This document shows positions 55,101-64,000 of a DNA stretch of 64,000 nt, in pieces. The position numbers were made by a program, and so were the translations under genes. The notes beneath the pieces are model-generated. The model ran no database searches, had not been told where the DNA came from, and saw nothing but the letters and a program-made list of their open reading frames with translations. Source of the DNA: Ichthyophis bannanicus (lineage: Eukaryota; Chordata; Amphibia; Gymnophiona; Ichthyophiidae); contig CM066033.1 of the NCBI GenBank assembly GCA_033557465.1, forward strand, positions 1,355,545,834 to 1,355,609,833. Reading direction: 5' to 3'. How positions within the stretch are numbered: position 1 is the first letter of the stretch; each line of letters begins with the position of its first letter.

Positions 55101-55921
55101 AAGCTCTCCAGATCAACCAACAGTAAGGATTTAAGGGTTTGTTATATTATATTAAGTTGTTAGCTCTCTGACTGGGAGCTCTTAAAAGGGTTTTTTGTAC
55201 ATTTTTAAAGCAAGGTTACTTTTCTTGGTGCTTTAGTGGGACTTTCCTTGAGCACAGTAGGTGGTTGAACTCCAGTAACCTCTTCAGCTTTGGGAACTGC
55301 TAACACCTAATCAGGAGTTAGTGGGCCTGATTTCCTGAGAGCAGCTGAGGGCCTGCATAAAAGGCTCCAGTGCCCTGCCCTGTTCAGGCTTTCTTACAGA
55401 AGCTCTCCAGATCAACCAACAGTAAGGATTTAAGGGTTTGTTTTATTATATTAAGTCGTTAACTCTCTGACTGGGAGCTCTTAAAAGGGTTTTTTGTACA
55501 TTTTTAAAGCAAGGTTACTTTTTTTGGTGCTTTAGTGGGACTTTCCTTGAGCACAGTAGGTGGTTGAACTCCAGTAACCTCCTCAGCTTTGGGAACTGCT
55601 AACACCTAATCAGGAGTTAGTGGGCCTGATTTCCTGAGAGCAGCTGAGGGCCTGCATAAAAGGCTCCAGTGCCCTGCCTTGTTCAGGCTTTCCTACAGAA
55701 GCTCTCCAGATCAACCAACAGTAAGGATTTAAGGGTTTGTTTTATTATATTAAGTTGTTAGCTCTCTGACTGGGAGCTCTTAAAAGGGTTTTTTGTACAT
55801 TTTTAAAGCAAGGTTACTTTTTTTGGTGCTTTAGTGGGACTTTCCTTGAGCACAGTAGGTGGTGGAACTCCAGTAACCTCCTCAGCTTTGGGAACTGCTA
55901 ACACCTAATCAGGTGTTAGTT
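55101..55921 (+). repeat. CR1 5' tandem monomers, 299-bp period
   Basis: Units begin with aagctctccagatcaaccaa at 55101, 55400 and 55699. Two are complete and the third ends after about 220 bp at 'cacctaatcaggtgttag' and passes into a different leader. The units differ at only a few positions. Tandem 5' monomers in LINEs usually act as promoters; each has 'ctgcataaaaggctc', a weak TATA-like site, near its 3' side (55356 and 55655). Confidence 0.85.
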
Positions 55922-56222
55922 CCCTCCCTCCCTACCCACCCCGACTCCCACCCACCCCTAGCGAGTAGTCTTGCTTTATAGGGCACCTCCCCATTTGACA
56001 AAGCACAGAGAATTGGACCAGAACATTTTGAATATAATTAAGGAGATTTAACTGCTTTTTCTCTGAAAGGACAGCTGGGAAACTGGCTGGTACTTGGTAG
56101 ATCTCTCTCTTTTGCTTTAACAGATACCTAAGCTCCATGAACAGAACAATGGCTGGGAAAAATCGTATCGCTAAAGCTGTTGCCCCATTACAGCTTCTGC
56201 CTCTGTCCAGACAGAGGTCCTA

Positions 56223-57092
56223 ATGCCATTTGAAGGACCGGTTCCATGTGCAGGGTGCCTGCATGCTGAAACTCTGAGGAAAGAAGTGGAGGAACTCAGA
56301 GAGGAGGTGGCGAGGCTGAGGAGCATTCAAGACAGTGAGAAGTACATTGATGAGATGCTTCTTGCAGCAACCAAGCTCTCCAGCAGAGGAGAAGATGGGT
56401 GCCAACAGAATGTCGATGGTTGGACACAAGTCACCAGGGCCTGCAAAATCACCAATCCAACTTCTCCAGCCCTTGAACTGAAGAACCATTATGCAGCCCT
56501 GGAAGTGGAGGAGGTGAAAGCATCCCTAGAAAGGGAAGAACCAGAGCTCACGTACCCCAAAGTTGCAGAATCAGTAACCACAAGGAAATGAAGGGTAGTG
56601 GTGGTTGGAGACTCTCTTCTGAGGGGTACTGAGGCGTCCATCTGCCGACCAGACTTGATGTCCAGAGAGGTATGCTGTCTGCCTGGTGCTAAAATCCAAG
56701 ATGTTACGGAGAGTTTGCCGAGACTCATCAAGCCCACTGACTATTACCCAATGTTGCTAATCCATGTTGGAAGAAATGATACTGCCAGGTATACCTCAGA
56801 ACGTATCAAAAGTGACTTCATGGCTCTGGGACAGAGGGTGAAGCAGTTAGGTGCACAGATGGTGTTCTCTTCAATCCTCCCTGTTGAGGGTAAAAGCCAA
56901 GGCAGAGAGGCTCGCATCCTGGAGATGAATGAATGGCTACGTGGATGGTGTCATCGAGAACGCTTTGGTTTCCTAGACCATGGGATGCTGTTCCAAGGGT
57001 TGCAGAGCAGAGATGGCATCCATCTGTCCAAGAAAGGTCAACGTGTCTTTGGTAGTAGTCTGGCTAATCTACTGAAGAGAGCTTTAAACTAG
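56223..57092 (+). pseudogene. CR1 ORF1 (coiled coil plus esterase-like domain), one stop
   Basis: 289 codons counted from 56223, open except for TGA at 56589-56591. The two halves are in the same frame, and the context 'AAA TGA AGG' fits a CGA to TGA transition. The N-terminal part has 'CAGCLHAETLRKEVEELR', a Cys pair and a short coiled coil. The second half starts 'VVVVGDSLLRGTE' (the GDS block of SGNH-type esterases), then 'LIHVGRNDTAR' (GxND block) and 'RDGIHLSKKGQRVF' (DxxH block). This esterase-type ORF1 is characteristic of CR1-group LINEs. An upstream ATG at 56149 opens a 24-codon frame that would need a frameshift to join. Confidence 0.88.
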
Positions 57093-57097
57093 ATTCG

Positions 57098-59952
57098 TTG
57101 GGGATGGGTGAAGAAAGCCCCCAGGTAAGTGAAAGCCCCCAGGTAGGTGATACATTAAATAATTTTATGGAAATGGGTAACAGGGGTGACATATGGAAAG
57201 CAGTGTGTATAAATGCCCGTAGCATGGGAAATAAGATCCTTGATGTTGAAGCTTTGGTGGGAGTGGCTGACTTGGATTTAGTGGCAGTTACAGAAACATG
57301 GTTCACAGGATGTAACTATACCTGGCTATACTTTATTCAGAAAAGACAGGGTAGGAAGTAGGGGAGGAGGAGTGGCACTATATGTAAAAACTACTATTAA
57401 AGCTTTGGAATTACAGAGCTTAAAAGGGAGAGGGGAGGCATTGTGGGTTAAACTAGAAAGAGGGAAAGAGAAATCTATTTACATTGGTGTGATATACAGA
57501 CCTCCCTCACAAGAGGAAGAGGTGGACAGAGAGTTAATTGAAGACATGTGCAGCATTGCTAGGAAAGGGGAAGTGCTACTGATAGGAGATTTCAATATGC
57601 CAGATGTTGATTGGCACATTCCTGCTGCAGTATCATCTAGAAGTAAGGAGGTCCTGGATTCTCTACAGGGAGAACTATTCAGGCAATTGGTAACAGACCC
57701 CACACGTGAAGGGGCCATACTGGACTTGGTGCTTACCAATGGTGAAAGTGTTTCTGATGTTGTAGTGGGAGATAATTTTGCATCAAGTGATCACCAGATG
57801 AAGTGGTTCAGTATTAGGACTAGGGCTGTTAGAATCCATTCAAAGGCGAGGATCTTAGACTTTAGGAAGACTAACTTTGCGAAGATGGGCCAATACCTCA
57901 GGGAATCGTTAGTTGGATGGGAACAGCTGAGGGATGTAGAAAAACAGTGGGAAAAACTGAAAGGGGATATTTTAAGGGCAACCAACCTTTTTGTTAAAAT
58001 GGTAAATAAAGGCAAAAGGAAAAGGAGACCGCTATGGTTTTCGAAAGAAGTAGCTGAAAAAGTGAAGAAAAAGAGGGAGGCCTTCATGAAATACAAGAGA
58101 TCACAGAGAGAGGAAGACAGGCACCTGTATTTGGAAAAACTTAGAGAAGCTAGCAAAGTAGTCAAGAAGGCAAAGATTCAAAAGGAGGAGGAAATAGCCA
58201 ATGCAATAAAATGGGGGGATAAGACATTTTTCATATATATTAGTGAGAAGAGGAAGGGCAAGAGTGGTATTGTCAGACTCAAGGTTGCAGGGGAGGAATA
58301 TGTAGAAGCTGATAAGGATAAAGCGGAATTGCTTAACAAATATTTTTGTTCTGTGTTCACAGATGAAGAACCAGGAGCAGGACCTCAGAAATCACCTACA
58401 AATAGGAACAGAAGCAAAGGACATCTTGAACAATTTTCAAAAGACTGTGTTCGTGAGAAACTATCTCAACTTAAAGTAGACAAAGCAATGGGACCGGATG
58501 GGATACACCCGAGAATACTGAGGGAACATGGGGACGTTCTAGCAGCTCCACTGACTGACCTTTTCAATGCCTCGTTGGAGTCGGGAGTGGTGCCAAAGGA
58601 CTGGAGAGAGGCTCATGTGGTGCCTTTACACAAAAGCGGAAGTAGGGATGTGGTTGAAAACTACAGGCCGGTTAGTTTAACTTTGGTGGTGAGTAAATTA
58701 TTAGAAACGCTGCTGAAAGAGAAAATAGTGAGGTTTCTGGAGTCCAGCCGATTACAGGATCCGAGGCAGCATGGATTCACCAGAGGCAGGTCTTGTCAGA
58801 AAAAATCTGATTGATTTCTTTGACTGGGTGACCAGGGAGTTGGACCGAGGGAGAGCCCTAGATGTGGTGTATTTAGATTTCAGTAAAGCCTTTGACACTG
58901 TTCCTCACAGGCGACTTATAAACAAACTGAGCACCCTAGGAATGGACCCTAAAATTACTGCTTGTGTTAGAAATTGGTTGGGTGGGAGGCGACAAAGAGT
59001 ACAAGTAAATAGAGCTCACTCTGAGGAGAAGGATGTTATCAGCGGTGTGCCCCAGGGATCTGTCCTTGGTCCGATTCTTTTTAACATCTTTTTGTTAGTG
59101 ATATAGCGGAAGGGCTTTCAGGTAAGGTTTGCCTCTTTGCGGATGATACCAAAATCTGCAATAGAGTAGACACCCAGGAAGGGGTAGATAACATGAGGAG
59201 GGATCTAGCTAAGCTTGAAGAATGGTCTAGAATTTGGCAGCTGGGATTTAATGTTAAAAAATGTAAGGTCATGCATTTGGGCTGCAGCAATCCAAGGGAG
59301 CAATATAGTATAGGGGTGAAGTACTTTTGTCCACTAAAGAAGAGCGGGACCTAGGCGTGGTTGTGTCTGATGTTCTTAAAGTAGCTAAACAGGTAGAAAA
59401 GGCGACGGCAAAAGCTAGAAGAATGCTTGGGTGCATACGGAGAGAAATGGCTACATGATGTAGGTGAAGGGGGGGGGGGTGTTTGGACCCATAGGCGGAT
59501 TATGTACCACCACACAACCCACCCTCTGGAGACCGCACCTTCAAAAGGATGTGAACAGGATGGAGTTGGTGCAGAAGGTGGCTACTAAAATGATTAGTGG
59601 TCTTCATTATAAAGCATATGAGGACAGACTGAAGGATCTTAATATGTACACCTTAGAGGAAAGGCGGGATAGAGGTGATATGATCGAGATGTTTAAATAC
59701 CTCTGTGGCATAAATGTTCAGGGAGAGAGCCTCTTTCAATTGAAAGCAAGTTCTGCTACGAGGGGACATGGGATGAGGGTGAAGGGAGATAGATTCAGGA
59801 GTGATATGCGGAAATATTTCTTTACGGAAAGAGTAGTGGATCCATGGAATAGTTTCCCAGTGGAGGTGGTAGAGATGAGGATAGTAACTGAATTAAAAAA
59901 AGCATGGGACAAACACAGAGGATCTCTAAAGGTAAAAAGGGGACTGCTGTAG
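57098..59952 (+). pseudogene. CR1 ORF2 (endonuclease and reverse transcriptase), frameshifted
   Basis: Begins with 'VCINARSMGNK' and 'VAVTETWF' (endonuclease, catalytic Asn and Glu), a frameshift near 57365, then 'LLIGDFNMPDVDW' and 'SSDHQMKW'. RT: 'MGPDGIHPRILREHG', 'NYRPVSLTLV', 'YLDFSKAFDTVPHRRLI' (58867), 'SGVPQGSVLGPILFNIF' (59041) and 'FADDTK' (59138). Shifts occur at an A run near 58800, a T run near 59090, near 59320 and near 59460 (poly-G). The C-terminus ends 'KHRGSLKVKRGLL'. All catalytic residues are visible, but at least five lesions disable it. Confidence 0.9.
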
Positions 59953-60027
59953 TTGTTGATATCGAAGGACAGACTAGATAGGCCATGTGGTCTTTTTCTG
60001 TTGTCATATTTCTGTTTCTATGATGTT

Positions 60028-60230
60028 TAGAGGGTAGGTGCAGGGAGGTAGAATGAATGAATTACTGGTTCATATGAATTAAAAGGGGTATGGATTCTGG
60101 TTGTCTAGTGCTCTTTGTAGGAGCATACAAGTGCATGAGAGCAGGAAGGCCTCGGGAGATGTTGGGTTATGTTCTTTGAATAATAGAATTAATAGTTTCT
60201 TTTGGACTTGGTAGATGTCTTGTATGTCTG
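60028..60230. other. Spacer between two LINEs
   Basis: About 200 bp with no recognised feature. It could be target sequence or an unrecognised 5' part of the next element. Confidence 0.4.
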
Positions 60231-60975
60231 CCCAATCGGAGCGCACCAGAGGGCTATAAAAGCTCGCGCCATCGGGCGCATGGTCCTCTTTGCTCCCGAT
60301 ACCATCAACAGCTCTCCCCAGCCCGGGGATAGAGCATCCAGCATCAAGAGCGGCAGCGGCACTTCTTCTGCCCAATCGGGGCGCACCAGAGGGCTATAAA
60401 AGCTCGTGCCATCGGGTGCGTGATCCTCTTTGCTCCCGATACCATCAACAGCTCTCCCCAGCCCGGGGATAGAGCCTCCGGCATCAAGAGCGGCAGCGGC
60501 ACTTCTTCTGCCCAATCGGGGTGCACCAGAGGGCTATAAAAGCTTGCGCCATTGGGCGCGTGGTCCTCTTTGCTCCCTATACCATCAACAGCTCTCCCCA
60601 GCCTGGGGATAGAGCCTCTGGCATCAAGAGCGGCAGCGGCACTTCTTCTGCCCAATTGGGGCGCACCAGAGGGCTATAAAAGCTTGCGCCATTGGGCGCG
60701 TGGTCCTCTTTGCTCCCGATACCATTAACAGCTCTCCCCAGCCAGGGGATAGAGCCTCCGGGATCAAGAGCGGCAGCGGCACTTCTTCTGCCCAATCGGG
60801 GCGCACCAGAGGGCTATAAAAGCTCGCGCCATTGGGCGCGTGGTCCTCTTTGCTCCCGATACCATCAACAGCTCTCCCCAGCCCGGGGATAGAGCCTCCG
60901 CCATCAAGAGCGGCAGCGGCACTTCTTCTGCCCAATCGGGGCGCACCAGAGGACTATAAAAGCTCGCGCCATCAA
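60231..60975 (+). promoter_or_regulatory. L2 5' tandem promoter-like monomers, 140-bp period with TATA box
   Basis: Unit starts (cccaatcgg) at 60231, 60371, 60511, 60651, 60791 and 60931: five complete copies of exactly 140 bp and a partial sixth that leads into the leader. Every unit contains gctataaaagct about 22 bp after its start (first at about 60253), a good TATA box, and a CCAAT-like start. Units are almost identical. By analogy with tandem monomers of other LINEs, they probably drive transcription. Confidence 0.85.
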
Positions 60976-61252
60976 GCGCGCCCGCGCCTGAGGGCCTCGC
61001 CAGAGGGCCCTTTGGCGTGGCCCTTAGGCGGAGCACTTGATAACAACTTCTAATCATCCACGTCGACTAGATCCTCATTCAGCTGGGTCATCCACAGCAA
61101 GTAAACAGCAATTAGAAAAACTGTTGCAAGTAACCACTATCTCTTACACTGATATACCATTGCTACTAATAATTAATCTCATGCTCTGTTGTTAGTAATC
61201 TCTAACTCATAAACTGTTATAAGTACCTATACTGATACCTGTAAACACTCCC

Positions 61253-61420
61253 ACTGTTGCCAATTGATGAATATACTGTTGCCAGTAACTAAATGAATAT
61301 ATTGTTGCCAGTAACTAATTGAATTTTCTGTTGCCAGAAACTAAATGAACATACTGTTGCCAGTAACTAAATGGATATACTGTTGCCAGTAACTAAAATT
61401 TATTGTTGCCAGTAATTATA
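61253..61420 (+). repeat. Leader minisatellite, about 27-bp period
   Basis: Six degenerate units of 'ctgttgccagtaactaaatg' plus 'aatata', between the monomers and ORF2. Single-base differences among units. Not coding. Confidence 0.85.
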
Positions 61421-61535
61421 TATACTAATACCTGGAGCTACACTCAACATCATCACTCTCAAAATCATCAGAGACCATTAATCCCAACTGTGCTCCCTCC
61501 TACACAACCTTCTACCTCAAAAACAAACAAACACA

Positions 61536-64000
61536 ATGACTCCTACTAAGCTAGAAAGCCTCCCTCTTACTCTCCTTCTAATAACACTCCTAACTCAATA
61601 CATACACACATACAAAACCAACAAAAGCCCCCATAATAACATCCCCATCATCCACAATCATTACCGAAACCCTTATAATAACTTCCCAATCACCTACAAT
61701 CAGTACCAGAACCCAACACACAGCTCTACACACACAAACTCCCACAACAATTACTCGCGCCACACCTCAGACAAACACCACCACCGACTCATCCAAATAA
61801 AGCTCCAACCACTTAGTGATATAAATGACCAAGTTGACAATACAAACAATAAACTAAAACTCATACTAATAAACATCCGATCCATACGAAACAAAATACC
61901 AATAATCAATGACATAATAAATGACACAACCCCTGACATTATCTGCATTACTGAGACATGGCTCTCACCTACAGACAATATACTACTAAACCAACTAACC
62001 ACACATCAATATGACATATTCAACTGCCATCGGAATATAAAAAGAGGAGGTGGCACATTGATACTCACCAAAAAGGACCTACAATTCACCCTAACAAATT
62101 TAAATAACATAGACGGAATGGACATTGTCAATATAGAAAATAAAACCCTTGCACTCTCCCTCATATACAGACCCCCAACATCCGATCAAAAAAACCTCAC
62201 CCCTATCCTTGAACTCGCATGCACAGCATCCCAAAGCAAACCACTCATACTCCTCGGTGATTTGAACCTTCCATCGCTGAACCACTCACAATCAGATAAC
62301 TTCATTGATGCTATGACACAAATGGGTTTCACACAGATAATACATACCCCCACACACAAAAAAGGTAACATATTTGACCTAATATTCCTCCCATCCACAC
62401 TTTACAATCAACGGCTACATACCACTCCAACTATAACCGAAGTACCTTGGTCTGACCACCACCTCATCACAATCCACTTACCAGCACAAGCTACAAAAAC
62501 AACCACAAGCGCAACTCCACATACCTCACGCTTCGTACGCTTTGACAAAAGCACATTCCTCGACAAAGTATTACCCAAACTCAACACTAACTCAACAGAC
62601 ATCAATTCAACAATAACACATTGGAACCTTACCATTCAAAATGCAGCTGTCCCCACACAAGTCTTACATAAACAAATAAAAAAGACAGAAAAATGGTTCA
62701 CGAAAGAGCTAACAATACTAACAAAGCAACTGAGGAAACAAGAAAAGAGATGGAGAAAAACAAAATCAGATGAAAACAAATCCCAATACATGCTCTTACT
62801 TATTGGATACAAAAATGCAATCAACAAATCAAAAAGAGACTACCATTCTAAAGTAATAAACTCAGCCATCAACCGCCCTAGAGAGTTATTCACGATTGTA
62901 AAAACACTAACTAAAACAAATAACACTGAGCCTAAACAACAAGCAATAAGTGTACAAACACTAGCAACACATTTTGCAGAAAAACTAAAAAGCAAAACCA
63001 CCACCCCGACATCACTATCAACAAGCAACAAAACCATTAACGAATGGACAAGTTTTCATTTGACAGATCAAAAACAACTCCTTAAGATCATAACAATGAT
63101 CAACACCACAACCTCCCCACTCGATCCATGCCCTGTGTCTTGGATTAAGTGTGCAAAGGATGAACTGGCTGAATACTTACAACACATAGTCAACCAATCC
63201 CTCTCACAAGGCACCATGCCTGATGCCTTAAAACTCACAACACTCCGACCAATAATAAAGAACAGTAAGCTTGACTCAAAAGACCCGAACTCATACAGAC
63301 CAATAGCCAGCATTCCATTTAAGCTAAAATAATAGAGAAAACAATTCAACTACAGTTACAAGAACACATTGATGAACACAAACCACTTGACTCACACGAA
63401 TTTGGATTCCGCCCCATCCATGGAGTAGAAACTCTCTTAATCACCCTAATGGACTTCCTCATCCAGGGTACAGATGACAACAACCAAGGCTTCCTACTCC
63501 TCTTCTTAGATATTTCAGCCGCCTTCGACAACATCAACCACCATACACTGATCAACAGACTAGAGAACTTAGGAATAGGCGGGACTGTCCTTAAATGGTT
63601 CAAGTCCTACATCACACATAGACTAATACGCATCCAAATTGACCAACAAGCATCAGAAACATTCCCCCAGGGACAGGGAATACCCCAAGGATCGACCCTC
63701 TCAGCCCTCCTATTTAACCTGTACCTGCAACCTATAACAAACATATTTAAAAAACACAGGATTAAGCATTTTATATACGCTGACGACATCATGCTTGCTA
63801 TCCCCATAAACACTAAAAACCCCACTTATGACACACTATCCGAATGCATGGCAGAGACGTTCTCCTGGATGGAATCTAACTACCTCAGCATCAACCTCAG
63901 AAAAACGGAAGCAATGTTCGTAACAAGGTCATCTATGACTGAGAACACTTACCCGGAAACAATTACAATCAACAAAACTACCATACCTGTTAGAAAACAG
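61536..64000 (+). pseudogene. L2-clade ORF2 (endonuclease and RT), one frameshift, incomplete
   Basis: Open from ATG 61536 for 598 codons. Residues 1-106 are an unusual Asn/His/Thr-rich leader with a short hydrophobic start. The apurinic-type endonuclease spans about 107-325: 'LINIRSIRNK' (Asn113), 'ITETW' (Glu140), 'LLGDLNLPS' (Asp242, Asn244) and 'WSDHH' (306-309). RT fingers 'SYRPIASIPF' end at a frameshift near 63327, after which the next frame gives 'AKIIEKTIQ', 'LDISAAFDNINH', 'GIPQGSTLSALLFNLYL' and 'YADDIM' (63776). The window ends before the thumb and C-terminus. Strong A/C bias of the coding strand. A single lesion suggests a young copy. Confidence 0.9.

Larger units (their letters stand above)
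55101..60027 (+). mobile_element. Nearly full-length CR1-clade LINE
   Basis: About 4.9 kb: tandem 299-bp 5' monomers (55101-55921), a short leader, ORF1 with an esterase-like domain (56223-57092), ORF2 with endonuclease and RT (57098-59952), and a short 3' UTR ending 'tttctgtttctatgatg', a CR1-style octamer-like end. Several frameshifts and one ORF1 stop make it inactive, yet the complete layout and open stretches of up to 480 codons show it is relatively young. Confidence 0.88.
60231..64000 (+). mobile_element. L2-clade LINE, 3' truncated by the window edge
   Basis: Starts with tandem 140-bp monomers (60231-60975), continues through a leader with a 27-bp minisatellite (61253-61420) to an A/C-rich ORF2 from 61536. 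The RT motif 'FLDISAAFDNINH' is of the L2 type and distinct from the CR1 'YLDFSKAFDTVPH' next door. A deleted relative lies at 12010-12990. The 3' end is beyond 64000. Confidence 0.88.

Noticed and set aside
55101..55921. Tandem array considered as a CRISPR or satellite
   Set aside because: Units of 299 bp are directly abutting without unique spacers and lead straight into CR1 ORF1, so they are LINE monomers.
60079..61057. Series of minus-strand ORFs with similar starts
   Set aside because: They read through the 140-bp L2 monomers. Because 140 is not a multiple of 3 the frame rotates, and the similarity is due to the tandem repeat, not to a gene family.

Overview
This is eukaryotic, vertebrate-type DNA: there are no bacterial operons, and the only host gene I can recognise is the 3' end of SIM1 (single-minded 1, a bHLH-PAS transcription factor). 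Its last two coding exons lie on the + strand at 34257-34662 and 38398-39125, with correct splice signals and an intact frame that ends in the conserved SIM1 C-terminus. Everything upstream of 34257 is therefore SIM1 intron (or further upstream sequence), and everything after 39125 is 3' UTR and downstream flank. The repeat spectrum (CR1, L2, L1-like, RTE-tailed SINEs, DIRS, Penelope, hAT and PIF/Harbinger-type MITEs, a solo LTR) suggests a large-genome non-mammalian tetrapod. An amphibian, perhaps a caecilian, is my best guess, but this is inference.

Layout. 1-5.3 kb holds antisense CR1 relics and a Harbinger-type MITE. 6.45-9.3 kb is a sense CR1 fragment interrupted by a 1.68-kb non-autonomous hAT element with a perfect 8-bp target duplication. 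9.5-10.9 kb has a foldback repeat and a GC-rich repeat with a central palindrome. 11.4-13.9 kb contains two L2-like LINE remnants. 14.0-16.3 kb is a second hAT element (perfect 8-bp target duplication) that shares its interior with the first although its termini differ. 17.5-20.2 kb is a SINE plus a DIRS-like retrotransposon relic. 20.9-24.4 kb is antisense CR1. 25.3-26.3 kb is a third, partial relative of the hAT group. 28.4-32.1 kb is a Penelope-like element arranged as a 1,735-bp-per-arm inverted duplication flanked by a 13-bp target duplication. 32-40.9 kb holds the SIM1 exons, intron repeats and proximal 3' UTR. 41-49 kb is mostly unique flank with small MITEs. 49.3-51.1 kb has tRNA-derived SINEs, one split by an antisense solo LTR. 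51.1-53.1 kb is antisense CR1. 54.2-55.1 kb is antisense L1-like ORF1. 55.1-60.0 kb is a nearly full-length CR1. 60.2-64.0 kb is an L2-clade LINE running off the window end.

The strongest observations are the Penelope inverted duplication with a degenerate hammerhead-ribozyme-like motif in each arm, the modular hAT group (different terminal repeats, shared interior), and two adjacent LINEs that each carry tandem 5' monomers (299 bp and 140 bp). All coordinates and alignments were read by eye. Family names are by recognition of conserved motifs, not by database search.
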